Shown: one piece after another, positions 36,419-45,653 of the stretch | Layout of the letters: the number at the start of each line of letters is the position of its first letter | Position numbering within the stretch: position 1 is the first letter of the stretch | Assembly (NCBI RefSeq): GCF_000239855.1 | Contig: NZ_BADT01000028.1 | Span: 1-61,009, forward strand | DNA length: 61,009 bases | Source of the DNA: Pseudoalteromonas sp. BSi20652 | GTDB lineage: Bacteria; Pseudomonadota; Gammaproteobacteria; Enterobacterales; Alteromonadaceae | Direction of reading: 5' to 3' | Program-made: the position numbers and the translations under genes | Notes under the pieces: model-generated | Databases searched by the model: none | Told to the model about the DNA's origin: nothing | What the model saw: the letters and a program-made list of their open reading frames with translations, nothing else

Positions 36419-36874
36419 ATGCAAGTTAAAACAATTAAAGAGGTATACGATTGGACCGTTTTGTTTCATACGCAAATGGCGGCTAATTTTCATAGCGTAA
36501 AGGATTTACTCGATGAGCATAACGCGATGCTGGTGGACTACTACCTAAATTACGAAAAAAAACTCGCTGAAGATCTCGTTGGATTTAAAGCGATAACCGA
36601 AATAAATACACTCGATACGTACAGTTATGAATACTTTGCTAAAAACCCAGAGTTAATTACTTTTGAAGATATGAGTAAAGATCAGCAATTCGATGAGCAA
36701 GTCATTCAAGGCTATTTAGCACAGCAACATCAAAAAGTGATTGAACTATATGAATACTTACTTGAACGTGCCGAGACCCAAAGCGCTCAAGAAAAGCTTC
36801 AACAAATACTAGAGCTTGAAAAGCAAGGTATAAAGCAAATGATGCAAAGCACTAATCGTCATATGGATATGTAG
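36419..36874 (+). CDS. Predicted all-helical cytosolic protein, function unknown
   Basis: A 151-residue protein without signal or TM segments and with a strongly helical, heptad-rich composition (VKDLLDEHNAMLVDYY, QKVIELYEYLLERAETQSAQ), ending in Met/His residues (NRHMDM). This suggests a small ferritin-like or four-helix protein, but no metal-ligand motif is complete and I do not recognise the family. AAGGA lies six bases before ATG 36419, which I prefer to the ATG at 36413. It stands downstream of the copper pump, though a hairpin and about 200 bases separate them. Confidence 0.65.
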   Translation: MQVKTIKEVYDWTVLFHTQMAANFHSVKDLLDEHNAMLVDYYLNYEKKLAEDLVGFKAITEINTLDTYSYEYFAKNPELITFEDMSKDQQFDEQVIQGYLAQQHQKVIELYEYLLERAETQSAQEKLQQILELEKQGIKQMMQSTNRHMDM

Positions 36875-37009
36875 CTTTATGAAAAAGCAGGATCACTGAG
36901 TTTATCTTGCTTTTATTAGCTTTAAGGTGATTATTTAAATAGCTGATGCTTGCATCGGCTTATTTTATGTCTGCGTTAAACAACCTGCAGAGTATTTTGA
37001 AGGGATAAA

Positions 37010-37041
37010 AATGACATGCGTGTCAATTGTATGGCACGCAT
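37010..37041 (-). terminator. Terminator of the ACT-domain regulator gene
   Basis: A 9-bp stem (37016-37024 with 37033-37041) is followed on the minus strand by a GTCATTTTTAT tail, ten bases past the gene end. Confidence 0.65.
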
Positions 37042-37050
37042 AGATGGAGG

Positions 37051-37557
37051 TTAAACTTCTTCTGTATCTACAATTAAATCACTTGTGATTGATTCTAGTG
37101 CTTCAATAACTTCGTCTTTATCCATACCATTTGGCAATGTGACGGTAGCGACAGCACTGAAAATAGGCACTCCCCAATTAGGTGCGCTTTGTTGCCTTGA
37201 ATTAAAGTGAGTAATATTGGCGCCTTTATGGCGTATTACACTTGCCAACTCTTGAACAATACCAGGACGGTCGTTACCCGTTATGACTAAATTAATTTGT
37301 TCTAATGTTGATGGTTCAATTTCTGTATTTCCGGTTTCAATACGAACATCTAACTTTGGCAGTGTATTTAAAGCGCTTTGTAATGATTGAAAATGTTCCT
37401 CTGCAACTTCAAGCTGAATAATACCTGCAAAGTGCCCTAATAAGTGGCTAAGGTTACTGCTTAGCCAGTTGCCTTGATTCTGTAATACGACTGACGAGAT
37501 GCTCTCTACTAAACCAGGGCGATCTTGCCCTAAAATGGTTATAACCAACTGCTTCAT
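37051..37557 (-). CDS. GcvR-like protein with two ACT domains
   Basis: A 168-residue protein made of two ACT domains, each starting with the signature pair seen in LVITILGQDRPGLVESIS (about 3-20) and LVITGNDRPGIVQELASVIR (about 89-108). This is the architecture of GcvR, the glycine-cleavage repressor accessory protein that binds glycine and controls GcvA. Whether it controls gcv here is unknown, as no gcv genes are in the window. It is divergent from pstC across a 377-base gap. Confidence 0.82.
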   Translation of the reverse strand: MKQLVITILGQDRPGLVESISSVVLQNQGNWLSSNLSHLLGHFAGIIQLEVAEEHFQSLQSALNTLPKLDVRIETGNTEIEPSTLEQINLVITGNDRPGIVQELASVIRHKGANITHFNSRQQSAPNWGVPIFSAVATVTLPNGMDKDEVIEALESITSDLIVDTEEV

Positions 37558-37934
37558 AAATAATTCTCTTTTTTAAGCCCAAAGAAAGTAAATGCGTAGG
37601 CATTAAGTATTTTTATTTAATCTATATTTAAAGGACAAAGGTTGTTGTTACAAACCGGAAATTAAAATTAAAAGGCTATTTATAACCACAAAGCGCTTAA
37701 CTCATTGCTATTACTATCCATTAATTACTTTGTGAGTATTGACCCCGATAAATACTTTGTCCAATTATTTTATAGTTTAGTTCATTTAATAATTATCAAT
37801 TTGAGTCAAAATATACGCAATTACTCAAACTACTTTATTTACCTGCCTTTAAAAGGTTTATTGTTACCGTTGTAACATTACTGTCATCTTGATGAAATAT
37901 AATTTATACAACATTAAGATTTAAGGGTGTTTTG
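37558..37934. other. Divergent regulatory region between the ACT regulator and pstC
   Basis: 377 bases, no ORF. It is AT-rich and carries the Pho box and -10 element of the pst operon at its right end. I see nothing else specific. Confidence 0.6.
37870..37903 (+). promoter_or_regulatory. PhoB box and -10 of the pstCAB-phoU promoter
   Basis: TTGTAACATTACTGTCAT (37870-37887) is two TGTMAY-type half-sites 11 bases apart (TTGTAAC, CTGTCAT), close to the PhoB consensus. TATAAT follows at 37898-37903, ten bases downstream, the usual geometry for PhoB promoters where the box replaces the -35. A further partial half-site (TTGTTAC) lies at 37861. It predicts phosphate-starvation control of the pst operon. 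Confidence 0.85.
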
Positions 37935-40169
37935 ATGACTTCAAGTCCGAATAAACCGACTTTTAATACGGATCGAAGCCGTCTATTTAAAGATCGGTTT
38001 GCCAAATTTGGCATAACCGCAGGTGGGATAATGGTATTAATAGCTTTGCTACTAATATTCTTTTACCTTCTTTATGTAGTACAGCCGATTTTTGAATCAG
38101 TAAAAGTAGAAAAGCGCGATAGCTTTCATGTTGCTAATTCACAGCAAATAGCAGGCTTAGGTGTGGAAGAACAAACTGAAGTTGCTTATTTATTAAGTCA
38201 GCAAGGTCAGGTTGATTTTTATAGTGTTGAGTCGGGCAGTTTTGGTAAAAAGCTCAAAACAATTAATGCAGAGTTACCAAGTGATGCAATAAGTTTTGCA
38301 ACTAGCGCGCCTTTTCAGGGGCATTATGCGTTTGGTTTAGAAGATGGCACCGTAATGGTTGTTGCGCCTAAATTTTTGGTAACCTTCCCGAATAATGAAC
38401 GTAAATTAACGCCTCGTCTAGATTTCCCTCTTGGGGAAATGGCTTTAGAGGTAGATGAACAAGGTGCAGCAATTAAACGCTTTGCATTTAGCCACTATGA
38501 AGATAAAACAGCGGTTGTAGCGCTAACAGAAGATAAGCGTGTACTTTTTAGCAGTTTTGTTGCTGAAGAGAATATGTTTACCGGTGAAGTAGAGTGGGTT
38601 GTTGAACGCACTGAGCTTGATGTTGATGGACGGGTAGACGAGTTATTAATGTCGCCAGATACAACACGTACTTTTGTACGTTCTGCTAATCAAGTGTATG
38701 TATACGATACGCGTGACCCAAGTGATGTAGAGCAAATTCAGTTGCTTTCGGCTAACGAAGAAAACGCAAATATTGTATCTGCACAATTACTGGCAGGTGC
38801 AAATTCATTGATGCTTGCTAATGATAACGGTGAGGTTTCACAATGGTTTGAAGTCAATACCGATACCGGTCGTGAATATCAAAAAATACGTTCATTTGAA
38901 ACAACTAAGCAAAGTAAGCTAAATATATTTACGGAATTTTATCGTCGTACTTTTTTTACAACTAGTAGCAATGGTGAGCTAGGTGTTTACTACACAACCA
39001 GCGAAGCAAAACTTTGGCAGGGTAAAGTAAGTGAAGGCGCAATAGAGAGCTTTGCTATAGCACCACGTTCAAATGCTGCGTTAATTTTAGCGGATAATAA
39101 GCTTACCGTATTAGAAATTCATAACGAGCACCCAGAAGTTACTTGGTCAGCACTTTGGCAAGAAGTGTGGTACGAAGGTTATCCAGAGCCAGGTTATATA
39201 TGGCAGTCAACATCAGCCAGTGATGACTTTGAGTCTAAGTTTTCACTCGTGCCAATTTCGTTTGGTACATTAAAAGCTGCGCTTTACGCGATGTTATTTG
39301 CAGTACCTATCGCGCTCTCGGCGGCTATTTATACCGCTTACTTTATGTCGAGCAAATTACGCAAAGTGGTTAAGCCTACCGTTGAAATAATGGAAGCATT
39401 ACCAACGGTTATTTTAGGATTTTTAGCGGGTCTTTGGTTAGCACCGTTAATTGAAGAGCATTTACCGGCTATTGTTGGATTACTTATTTTATTACCTTTA
39501 GGTATGTTAGCGACAGGTTTTGCTTGGACTAAATTACCTGCAAAACTTCGTCATAAAATTCCTGAAGGTTCTCATTCAATTATTCTTATTCCAGTTGTTT
39601 TATTTATTGGTTGGCTTTCGTTTGCTATGAGCGGGTTCGTTGAGCTTTGGATGTTTGATGGCAATGTACGTCAGTACTTAACAAATGAGCTTGGTATGAC
39701 ATTCGATCAACGTAACTCACTGGTTGTTGGTATTGCGATGGGCTTTGCGGTTATTCCTACGATATTTTCTATTGCAGAAGATGCGGTATTTAGTGTTCCA
39801 AAGCATTTATCAAATGGTTCACTAGCATTAGGTGCAACGCAGTGGCAAACACTGGTAAGTGTTGTATTGCTCACTGCAAGCCCGGGTATTTTCTCTGCTG
39901 TAATGATGGGGCTTGGTCGCGCTGTTGGTGAAACCATGATTGTATTAATGGCAACAGGTAATACACCAATTATGGATTGGAGCATTTTCCAAGGTATGCG
40001 TACGCTTGCAGCAAATATTGCGGTTGAAATGCCAGAGTCAGAAGTCGGCAGCTCGCACTATAGAATATTGTTCTTGGCAGCATTTGTACTATTCATATTC
40101 ACATTTATTTTTAACACTGCAGCTGAGTTTGTTCGTCAGCAACTGCGTGAAAAATACAGTTCAATGTAA
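37935..40169 (+). CDS. pstC: PstC, phosphate ABC permease with large periplasmic insertion
   Basis: A 744-residue inner-membrane permease of the high-affinity phosphate importer. TM1 (about 22-50) is followed by about 370 extra residues before the permease core (from about 430), which has the usual EMEALPTVILGFLAG-type region, VGIAMGFAVIPTIFSIAEDA and the LALGATQWQT EAA loop. E. coli PstC has 319 residues. The extra part contains about seven repeated beta-type units with small-Gly/Asp turns (QQGQVDFYSV, LEDGTVMVVA, SANQVYVYD, NDNGEVSQWF, SSNGELGVYY, ADNKLTVLEI), suggesting a beta-propeller. Start ATG 37935 has AAGGGTG upstream. Sixteen bases separate it from pstA. Confidence 0.93.
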   Translation: MTSSPNKPTFNTDRSRLFKDRFAKFGITAGGIMVLIALLLIFFYLLYVVQPIFESVKVEKRDSFHVANSQQIAGLGVEEQTEVAYLLSQQGQVDFYSVESGSFGKKLKTINAELPSDAISFATSAPFQGHYAFGLEDGTVMVVAPKFLVTFPNNERKLTPRLDFPLGEMALEVDEQGAAIKRFAFSHYEDKTAVVALTEDKRVLFSSFVAEENMFTGEVEWVVERTELDVDGRVDELLMSPDTTRTFVRSANQVYVYDTRDPSDVEQIQLLSANEENANIVSAQLLAGANSLMLANDNGEVSQWFEVNTDTGREYQKIRSFETTKQSKLNIFTEFYRRTFFTTSSNGELGVYYTTSEAKLWQGKVSEGAIESFAIAPRSNAALILADNKLTVLEIHNEHPEVTWSALWQEVWYEGYPEPGYIWQSTSASDDFESKFSLVPISFGTLKAALYAMLFAVPIALSAAIYTAYFMSSKLRKVVKPTVEIMEALPTVILGFLAGLWLAPLIEEHLPAIVGLLILLPLGMLATGFAWTKLPAKLRHKIPEGSHSIILIPVVLFIGWLSFAMSGFVELWMFDGNVRQYLTNELGMTFDQRNSLVVGIAMGFAVIPTIFSIAEDAVFSVPKHLSNGSLALGATQWQTLVSVVLLTASPGIFSAVMMGLGRAVGETMIVLMATGNTPIMDWSIFQGMRTLAANIAVEMPESEVGSSHYRILFLAAFVLFIFTFIFNTAAEFVRQQLREKYSSM

Positions 40170-40184
40170 GTGGAGAGACACGAC

Positions 40185-41834
40185 ATGGTAAAGCAGTGGT
40201 TTAGGTCTGGTTCTCCTTGGATTTGGATGACCGGTGGTGCGGTAAGCATCAGTTTAATTTCGGTTTTGGGTTTATTAGCAATGATAGCCTGGAAAGGATT
40301 AAGTTTTTTCTGGCCTTCAGAAGTCATGCAGTATGAGCTTGAAGGGTCAATTTCAAAACAAACCGTTATTGGGGAAGTATACGACCGCGAAATGGTGCCA
40401 AAAGATCGCTTAGCCGCAACTGGCGTTGATGTTTCGGCATTTGATAAAGAAGAGTTTGAGCGCTTATTAATTAAAACAGGTAACCGTGAATACGTAGATT
40501 TAGATTTTCGTTGGATATTAGAAACAGACATAAACGAAAAATCGGCTCCAGCAGCACTTGCAGTGTTTGAACGTAGTAAAAATGGTAACTTTTATGGTTA
40601 TGTGCAAAGCGTAATTAAAGATGGTCAACCCGTTATTGGCGATAAAATAGAAGCGCTACATGAGCTTGTAGATCGTGCTGTTGATTTAAATGACGAGGCA
40701 CTTGATTTGCAAAATGGTGATATTGGGCATATTAACTATGAGCTTGAACGCCTTCGTTTAAAAGAAAAGGGCTACTTACTTGATAACGCACTCACTGATG
40801 AGCGTGTTGCAGAGCTTGCTCAAGCACGTGCTGAATTACGTGCGCAGTATGGTGTACTTGAAAAAGATTTATTTGCACTACGCAAGCAAGCTAAACGTGA
40901 CCATGTAACTGTAAAAGATATGCGCGGTGAAATCGTTACTATTCCAATGTATCAAGTACTTGATGTTTGGTTTCCAAACGACATGGGCTTTTTTGCAAAA
41001 CTAGGGCACTACTTTGTGCAGCTAGGTAAGTTTGTATCCGATGATCCACGTGAAGCAAATACAGAGGGCGGTGTTTTCCCTGCTATATTTGGTACTGTGT
41101 TTATGGTTATGTTAATGGCTGTAATAGTGACGCCGTTTGGCGTTGTTGCTGCTATTTATTTACATGAATATGCTGCTAAAAATGCAATCACCAAAATGAT
41201 ACGTATTGCGGTGATTAACTTGGCAGGTGTTCCTTCAATTGTATACGGAGTATTTGGCCTCGGCTTTTTTGTATACATGTTAGGTGGTAGCTTAGACCAA
41301 TTATTTTACCCTGAATCGTCACCAACCCCAGTATTTGGTACGCCAGGTGTTATGTGGTCAGCGTTAACGCTTGCTATATTAACGTTGCCCGTTGTTATTG
41401 TATCGACTGAAGAAGGTCTATCGCGTATTCCAAGTACAGTACGTGATGGCTCGTTAGCGCTTGGCGCAACAAAGATTGAAACCTTATGGCGTATAGTAAT
41501 TCCAATGGCAAGCCCTGCAATTATGACCGGTTTAATACTGGCTGTTGCTCGAGCTGCAGGTGAAGTTGCACCATTAATGTTGGTGGGCGTTGTAAAAATG
41601 GCCCCAACATTACCGCTTGATGGAAACTTCCCGTATTTTCACTTAGATAGAAAGTTCATGCACTTAGGTTTTCATATATACGATGTTGGCTTCCAAAGCC
41701 CGAATGTTGAAGCGGCGCGCCCGCTGGTATACGCAACGGCCTTTTTATTGGTGTCGGTGATTATTACCCTAAACATAACGGCCATTGGTATACGTAACCA
41801 TTTACGTGAAAAATTCAGATCGCTTGAACACTAA
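40185..41834 (+). CDS. pstA: PstA, phosphate ABC permease with periplasmic coiled-coil insertion
   Basis: A 549-residue second permease subunit (E. coli PstA is 296). After TM1 (about 12-38) come some 230 extra residues. These include a heptad-rich region at about 165-235 (LNDEALDLQNG...LERLRLKEKG...ARAELRAQYGVLEKDLFALRK) likely to form a coiled coil. The permease core follows (AVIVTPFGVVAAIYLHEYA, INLAGVPSIVYGVFGLGFF, LALGATKIETLWR EAA loop, AGEVAPLMLVGVV). ATG 40185 has GGAGAG upstream; an in-frame GTG at 40170 is unlikely. It is part of pstCAB-phoU. Confidence 0.93.
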   Translation: MVKQWFRSGSPWIWMTGGAVSISLISVLGLLAMIAWKGLSFFWPSEVMQYELEGSISKQTVIGEVYDREMVPKDRLAATGVDVSAFDKEEFERLLIKTGNREYVDLDFRWILETDINEKSAPAALAVFERSKNGNFYGYVQSVIKDGQPVIGDKIEALHELVDRAVDLNDEALDLQNGDIGHINYELERLRLKEKGYLLDNALTDERVAELAQARAELRAQYGVLEKDLFALRKQAKRDHVTVKDMRGEIVTIPMYQVLDVWFPNDMGFFAKLGHYFVQLGKFVSDDPREANTEGGVFPAIFGTVFMVMLMAVIVTPFGVVAAIYLHEYAAKNAITKMIRIAVINLAGVPSIVYGVFGLGFFVYMLGGSLDQLFYPESSPTPVFGTPGVMWSALTLAILTLPVVIVSTEEGLSRIPSTVRDGSLALGATKIETLWRIVIPMASPAIMTGLILAVARAAGEVAPLMLVGVVKMAPTLPLDGNFPYFHLDRKFMHLGFHIYDVGFQSPNVEAARPLVYATAFLLVSVIITLNITAIGIRNHLREKFRSLEH

Positions 41835-41861
41835 TTAGTAAAGATTTTATAGGTAACAAAA

Positions 41862-42689
41862 ATGATTACAGTCGCTCCACAAGTAAACCAAGCTAATAAA
41901 GGCTTGAAGTTAGACTTAGATAATTTAACGGATGACCAAAAAGCACTAGAGATTAAAGATCTCGATCTTTACTACGGTGATAAGCAGGCGCTTAATAAAG
42001 TAAATATGAATATTCCTAAGGGTCAGGTAACGGCGTTTATCGGTCCATCAGGTTGTGGTAAATCAACATTATTACGTTGTATAAACCGTATGAACGACTT
42101 AGTGGATATTTGCCGCATTGAAGGTGAAATATTACTTCATGGTCAAAATATTTATGATAAAAGCGTAGATGTCGCTGCACTTCGTCGTAATGTCGGTATG
42201 GTGTTTCAGCGCCCAAATCCATTTCCTAAGTCAATTTATGAAAATGTAGTTTATGGTCTACGCTTACAAGGTATTAAAGAAAAGCGAAAATTAGATGAAG
42301 TGGTAGAGCAATCACTTCGTGGCGCTGCTTTATGGGACGAAGTAAAAGACAGATTACACGATAGTGCATTTGGTCTATCAGGTGGTCAGCAACAGCGTTT
42401 AGTTATTGCTCGCTCAATTGCAATTGAGCCAGAGGTTCTTTTATTAGATGAACCCACATCGGCACTCGATCCTATTTCTACGTTAGTAATTGAAGAGCTA
42501 ATAAACGATTTAAAAAATAAATTTACCGTTGTTATTGTTACACATAACATGCAGCAAGCAGCGCGTGTATCTGATCAAACAGCCTTTATGTATATGGGTG
42601 AGTTAATTGAGTACTCAGACACAAATACCTTATTTACTACACCAACGAAGAAAAAGACCGAAGATTACATTACTGGTCGTTATGGCTAA
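41862..42689 (+). CDS. pstB: PstB, phosphate import ATP-binding protein
   Basis: A 275-residue ABC ATPase that powers phosphate import. It has Walker [11 protein letters not shown]-loop in [19 protein letters not shown] (with the PstB-specific PNPFP), signature LSGGQQQR, Walker [12 protein letters not shown] and the switch histidine in VTHNMQQA. The N-terminus is about 18 residues longer than in E. coli. It lies 27 bases after pstA and 46 before phoU. Confidence 0.97.
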   Translation: MITVAPQVNQANKGLKLDLDNLTDDQKALEIKDLDLYYGDKQALNKVNMNIPKGQVTAFIGPSGCGKSTLLRCINRMNDLVDICRIEGEILLHGQNIYDKSVDVAALRRNVGMVFQRPNPFPKSIYENVVYGLRLQGIKEKRKLDEVVEQSLRGAALWDEVKDRLHDSAFGLSGGQQQRLVIARSIAIEPEVLLLDEPTSALDPISTLVIEELINDLKNKFTVVIVTHNMQQAARVSDQTAFMYMGELIEYSDTNTLFTTPTKKKTEDYITGRYG

Positions 42690-42735
42690 TTAGCTTTTTA
42701 GAATATGTTGTACAAGATTAATTGAGAAGGTAATT

Positions 42736-43437
42736 ATGGAACATAATATTAATAAGCATATTTCTGGTCGTTTTAACCAAGAGCTAGAAAATGTACGCAA
42801 CCACGTATTAAGCATGGGCGGTTTAGTAGAGCAGCAACTAAACAGCGCGCTTGATGCGGTTAGCCGAAACGATGCAGAGCTTGCACAAAAAGTACGTGAA
42901 AACGATTACAAAGTAAATGCAATGGAAGTGAACATAGACGAAGAATGCACGCGCATTATTGCTCGTCGTCAACCTGCTGCTAGCGATTTACGATTAGTTG
43001 TAGCTATTGCAAAAACGATAGCTGATTTAGAGCGAATAGGTGATGAAGCAAAACGAATTGCAAAAGTTGCACTCGATTCATTCACTAAAGATCAACAAGA
43101 CTTACTGGTAAATATTGAGAATATGGGGCGGCAGGTTTTAAAAATGCTTCATGATGTTCTTGATGCATTTGCCCGTATGGACGTACAACGTGCATTTAGA
43201 GTTCATAAAGAAGATGCCAAAGTAGATCGAGAGTATGAAGCGATTACACGTCAAATAATGACCTATATGATGGAAGATCCACGCTCAATCCCGAAAATTA
43301 TGGACTTAGTTTGGTCTGTTCGTTCGTTAGAGCGTATTGGCGATCGTTGCCAAAATATTGCTGAATACATTATATATTTTGTAAACGGCAAGGATATTCG
43401 TCATACATCTCAAGAAGATATAGAAAAATCGTTATAA
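42736..43437 (+). CDS. phoU: PhoU, phosphate signalling regulator
   Basis: A 233-residue protein of two three-helix PhoU repeats. The metal-binding ExxxD-type sites are in [14 protein letters not shown] (first repeat) and [19 protein letters not shown] (second). PhoU links Pst transport to PhoR, holding the Pho regulon off under phosphate sufficiency. It is the last gene of the pst operon. A weak hairpin (43464-43484) lies after it. Confidence 0.96.
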   Translation: MEHNINKHISGRFNQELENVRNHVLSMGGLVEQQLNSALDAVSRNDAELAQKVRENDYKVNAMEVNIDEECTRIIARRQPAASDLRLVVAIAKTIADLERIGDEAKRIAKVALDSFTKDQQDLLVNIENMGRQVLKMLHDVLDAFARMDVQRAFRVHKEDAKVDREYEAITRQIMTYMMEDPRSIPKIMDLVWSVRSLERIGDRCQNIAEYIIYFVNGKDIRHTSQEDIEKSL

Positions 43438-43587
43438 ATTTATCAATGTTATTCTTTTGTATCAAAGCGGCTATGTGTCGCTTTATGCATTATTAGAATA
43501 GGTAGGACAATAAAAAGCGTTCACAAACCTGGTGAATGCTGTAAAATTCGTGCTGCAAAGCATATCAATTTGATTAAAGGGTCAGTT

Positions 43588-44265
43588 ATGCCTACAAACG
43601 CGTTTTTAGGAGTATTTGCAAAATCTCCTATCAAACCAATGGAAGAACACATCAAGAAGGTTCATCAAGCAAGTAAAGCTTTGATACCTTTTTTTAATCA
43701 CGTATTTAAAGAAGAATGGGTACAAGCTGAAGAGCTTCGCATCATTATTCGTAATTTAGAGCGTGAAGCCGATGACATGAAAAGAGACATACGTTTACAA
43801 TTACCGCGCGGTTTATTCATGCCGGTTGAACGTACAGATCTTCTCGAATTAGTAACCCAACAAGATAAAATTGCTAACAAGGCAAAAGACATTGCTGGGC
43901 GTGTGATTGGTCGCGAGATGACCATTCCAAAAGTTATGCAAGCTGATTTCTTAGCATACTTAACTCGTTGTGTCGATGCGACTAAACAAGCATCTAAAGC
44001 AATTAACGAGTTAGAAGAATTGCTAGAAACGGGTTTTAAAGGTCGAGAAGTGACCTTAGTCGAAAAAATGCTAGTTGAATTGGATGCGATAGAGCAAGAC
44101 ACGGATGAAATGCAAATAAAAGTACGCCGCCAACTACGAGATGTAGAAGGCGAGTTAAACCCAATTGATGTGATGTTTTTATATAAAATCATTGAATGGG
44201 TTGGCGAGCTTGCAGATATTGCAGAGCGCGTAGGATCACGTCTTGAGCTGATGTTAGCTCGTTAA
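43588..44265 (+). CDS. DUF47 (TIGR00153) PhoU-like protein paired with Pit
   Basis: A 225-residue helical protein of the TIGR00153/DUF47 family, distant PhoU relatives that occur beside Pit permeases and probably tune them. It shows LEREADDMKRDIRLQLPRG, FMPVERTDLLELVTQQDKIAN and a final helix KIIEWVGELADIAERVGSRL. ATG 43588 is chosen (AAAGGG upstream) over an in-frame TTG at 43570. It lies 39 bases before the Pit gene, so the two are cotranscribed, downstream of the pst operon. Confidence 0.92.
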   Translation: MPTNAFLGVFAKSPIKPMEEHIKKVHQASKALIPFFNHVFKEEWVQAEELRIIIRNLEREADDMKRDIRLQLPRGLFMPVERTDLLELVTQQDKIANKAKDIAGRVIGREMTIPKVMQADFLAYLTRCVDATKQASKAINELEELLETGFKGREVTLVEKMLVELDAIEQDTDEMQIKVRRQLRDVEGELNPIDVMFLYKIIEWVGELADIAERVGSRLELMLAR

Positions 44266-44304
44266 TTTACAATCAGTTCAAACACGAAAGATTAAGGTTT
44301 TACA

Positions 44305-45572
44305 ATGGATATCATTGCATCTTACGGGACGATATTAATTTTAATAGCCGCAGCAGTCGGCTTTTTTATGGCTTATGGTATTGGCGCGAATGACGTAGCT
44401 AATGCCATGGGTACATCTGTAGGTTCAAAAGCGTTAACAATCAAACAAGCTATTTTTATAGCGATGATTTTTGAATTTGCAGGCGCTTACTTAGCGGGTG
44501 GTGAAGTAACATCGACGATTCGTAAAGGAATTATCGACGCCGCACCATTTGTAGATATTCCGGAGCTAATGGTTCTGGGTATGATTGCTTCTTTGTTTGC
44601 AGCAGGAACATGGCTATTAATGGCTTCGTTCTTAGGGTGGCCTGTATCAACAACTCACTCAATCATTGGTGCAATCATTGGTTTTGCTCTTGTTGCTGTA
44701 GGCACTGAGGCCATTCAATGGGATAAAGTAGGTGGTATTGTTGGTAGTTGGATTATAACGCCTGCTATATCTGGCTTTATTGCATATTTAATATTTATGA
44801 GTGCGCAAAAACTTATTTTTGATACTGACGCACCCCTAAAAAATGCTAAACGTTATGTACCGCTTTATATGGGCTTAGCGGGCTTTATTATGGCTTTGGT
44901 TACAATTAAAAAAGGCTTAAAGCATGTTGGTGTAGACTTAGGCGCTGTTGAAGGTTATGCACTTTCAGTGGCAGTTGCGGTGGTTGTTGCTGTGATTGGT
45001 AAAATTGCTATTTCTCGCTTAAATATTGATCCTAAAGCAGATAAACAAATGCAGTTCAATAATGTTGAAAAAGTATTTGCTGTATTAATGGTATTAACTG
45101 CATGTTGTATGGCGTTTGCTCATGGTTCTAACGACGTTGCTAATGCAATCGGTCCACTTGCTGCTGTTGTGAATATTGTTGAAAACAACGGTGAAATTGC
45201 TAAAAAAGCAGCTATTGCTTGGTGGATACTACCTTTAGGTGGTTTTGGTATTGTTGCCGGTCTTGCTATTTTAGGTAAAAAGTAATCAAAACAATCGGTG
45301 AAGGCATTACACATTTAACGCCTAGCCGTGGTTTTGCTGCTGAATTAGCTGCTGCATCAACGGTTGTTATTGCATCGGGTACAGGTATGCCAATTTCTAC
45401 TACTCAAACCTTAGTTGGCGCGGTATTAGGTGTAGGCATGGCACGCGGTATTGGTGCACTTAATATGGGTGTTATAAGAAACATAGTAGTTTCTTGGGTA
45501 ATAACGTTGCCAGTTGGTGCTGCCCTTGCTATTGTTATTTTCTACTTATTAAGAACCGCTTTTGGGGTTTAA
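44305..45572 (+). pseudogene. PiT-family low-affinity inorganic phosphate transporter, frameshifted as sequenced
   Basis: A proton- or sodium-coupled phosphate permease of about 422 residues. The duplicated PiT signature is intact in the first frame: GANDVANAMGTSVGS near the N-terminus and GSNDVANAIGPLAAV in the second half, plus GWPVSTTHSIIGAI. The first frame stops at 45283 after AILGKK; the second continues VIKTIGEGITHLTP...GMPISTTQTLVGAVLGVG to 45572, the conserved second STTQ motif. One missing A in the A5 run at 45277-45281 restores the frame. It shares an operon with the DUF47 gene and ends at a strong terminator. Confidence 0.9.
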
Positions 45573-45600
45573 CAAAAAGTAATTAAAGACTTTTAGCTTG

Positions 45601-45641
45601 AAAAGATCTCAACGCCCTAGGTGTTGGGGTCTTTTTATTTG
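45601..45641 (+). terminator. Terminator of the DUF47-pit operon
   Basis: A 16-bp near-perfect stem (45601-45616 with 45620-45635, three G-T wobbles), CTA loop, ends in a T-run. It covers an in-frame upstream start codon of oxyR (45621), which supports the later oxyR start. Confidence 0.9.
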
Positions 45642-45653
45642 TGGAAAGAAAAA

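Noticed and set aside
43464-43484. Hairpin after phoU as a terminator
   Set aside because: The stem is only six pairs with a large loop and no T-run; too weak to call.
45621-45653. Upstream start codon for oxyR
   Set aside because: It lies within the strong terminator hairpin of pit, lacks a ribosome site and adds residues not seen in OxyR.
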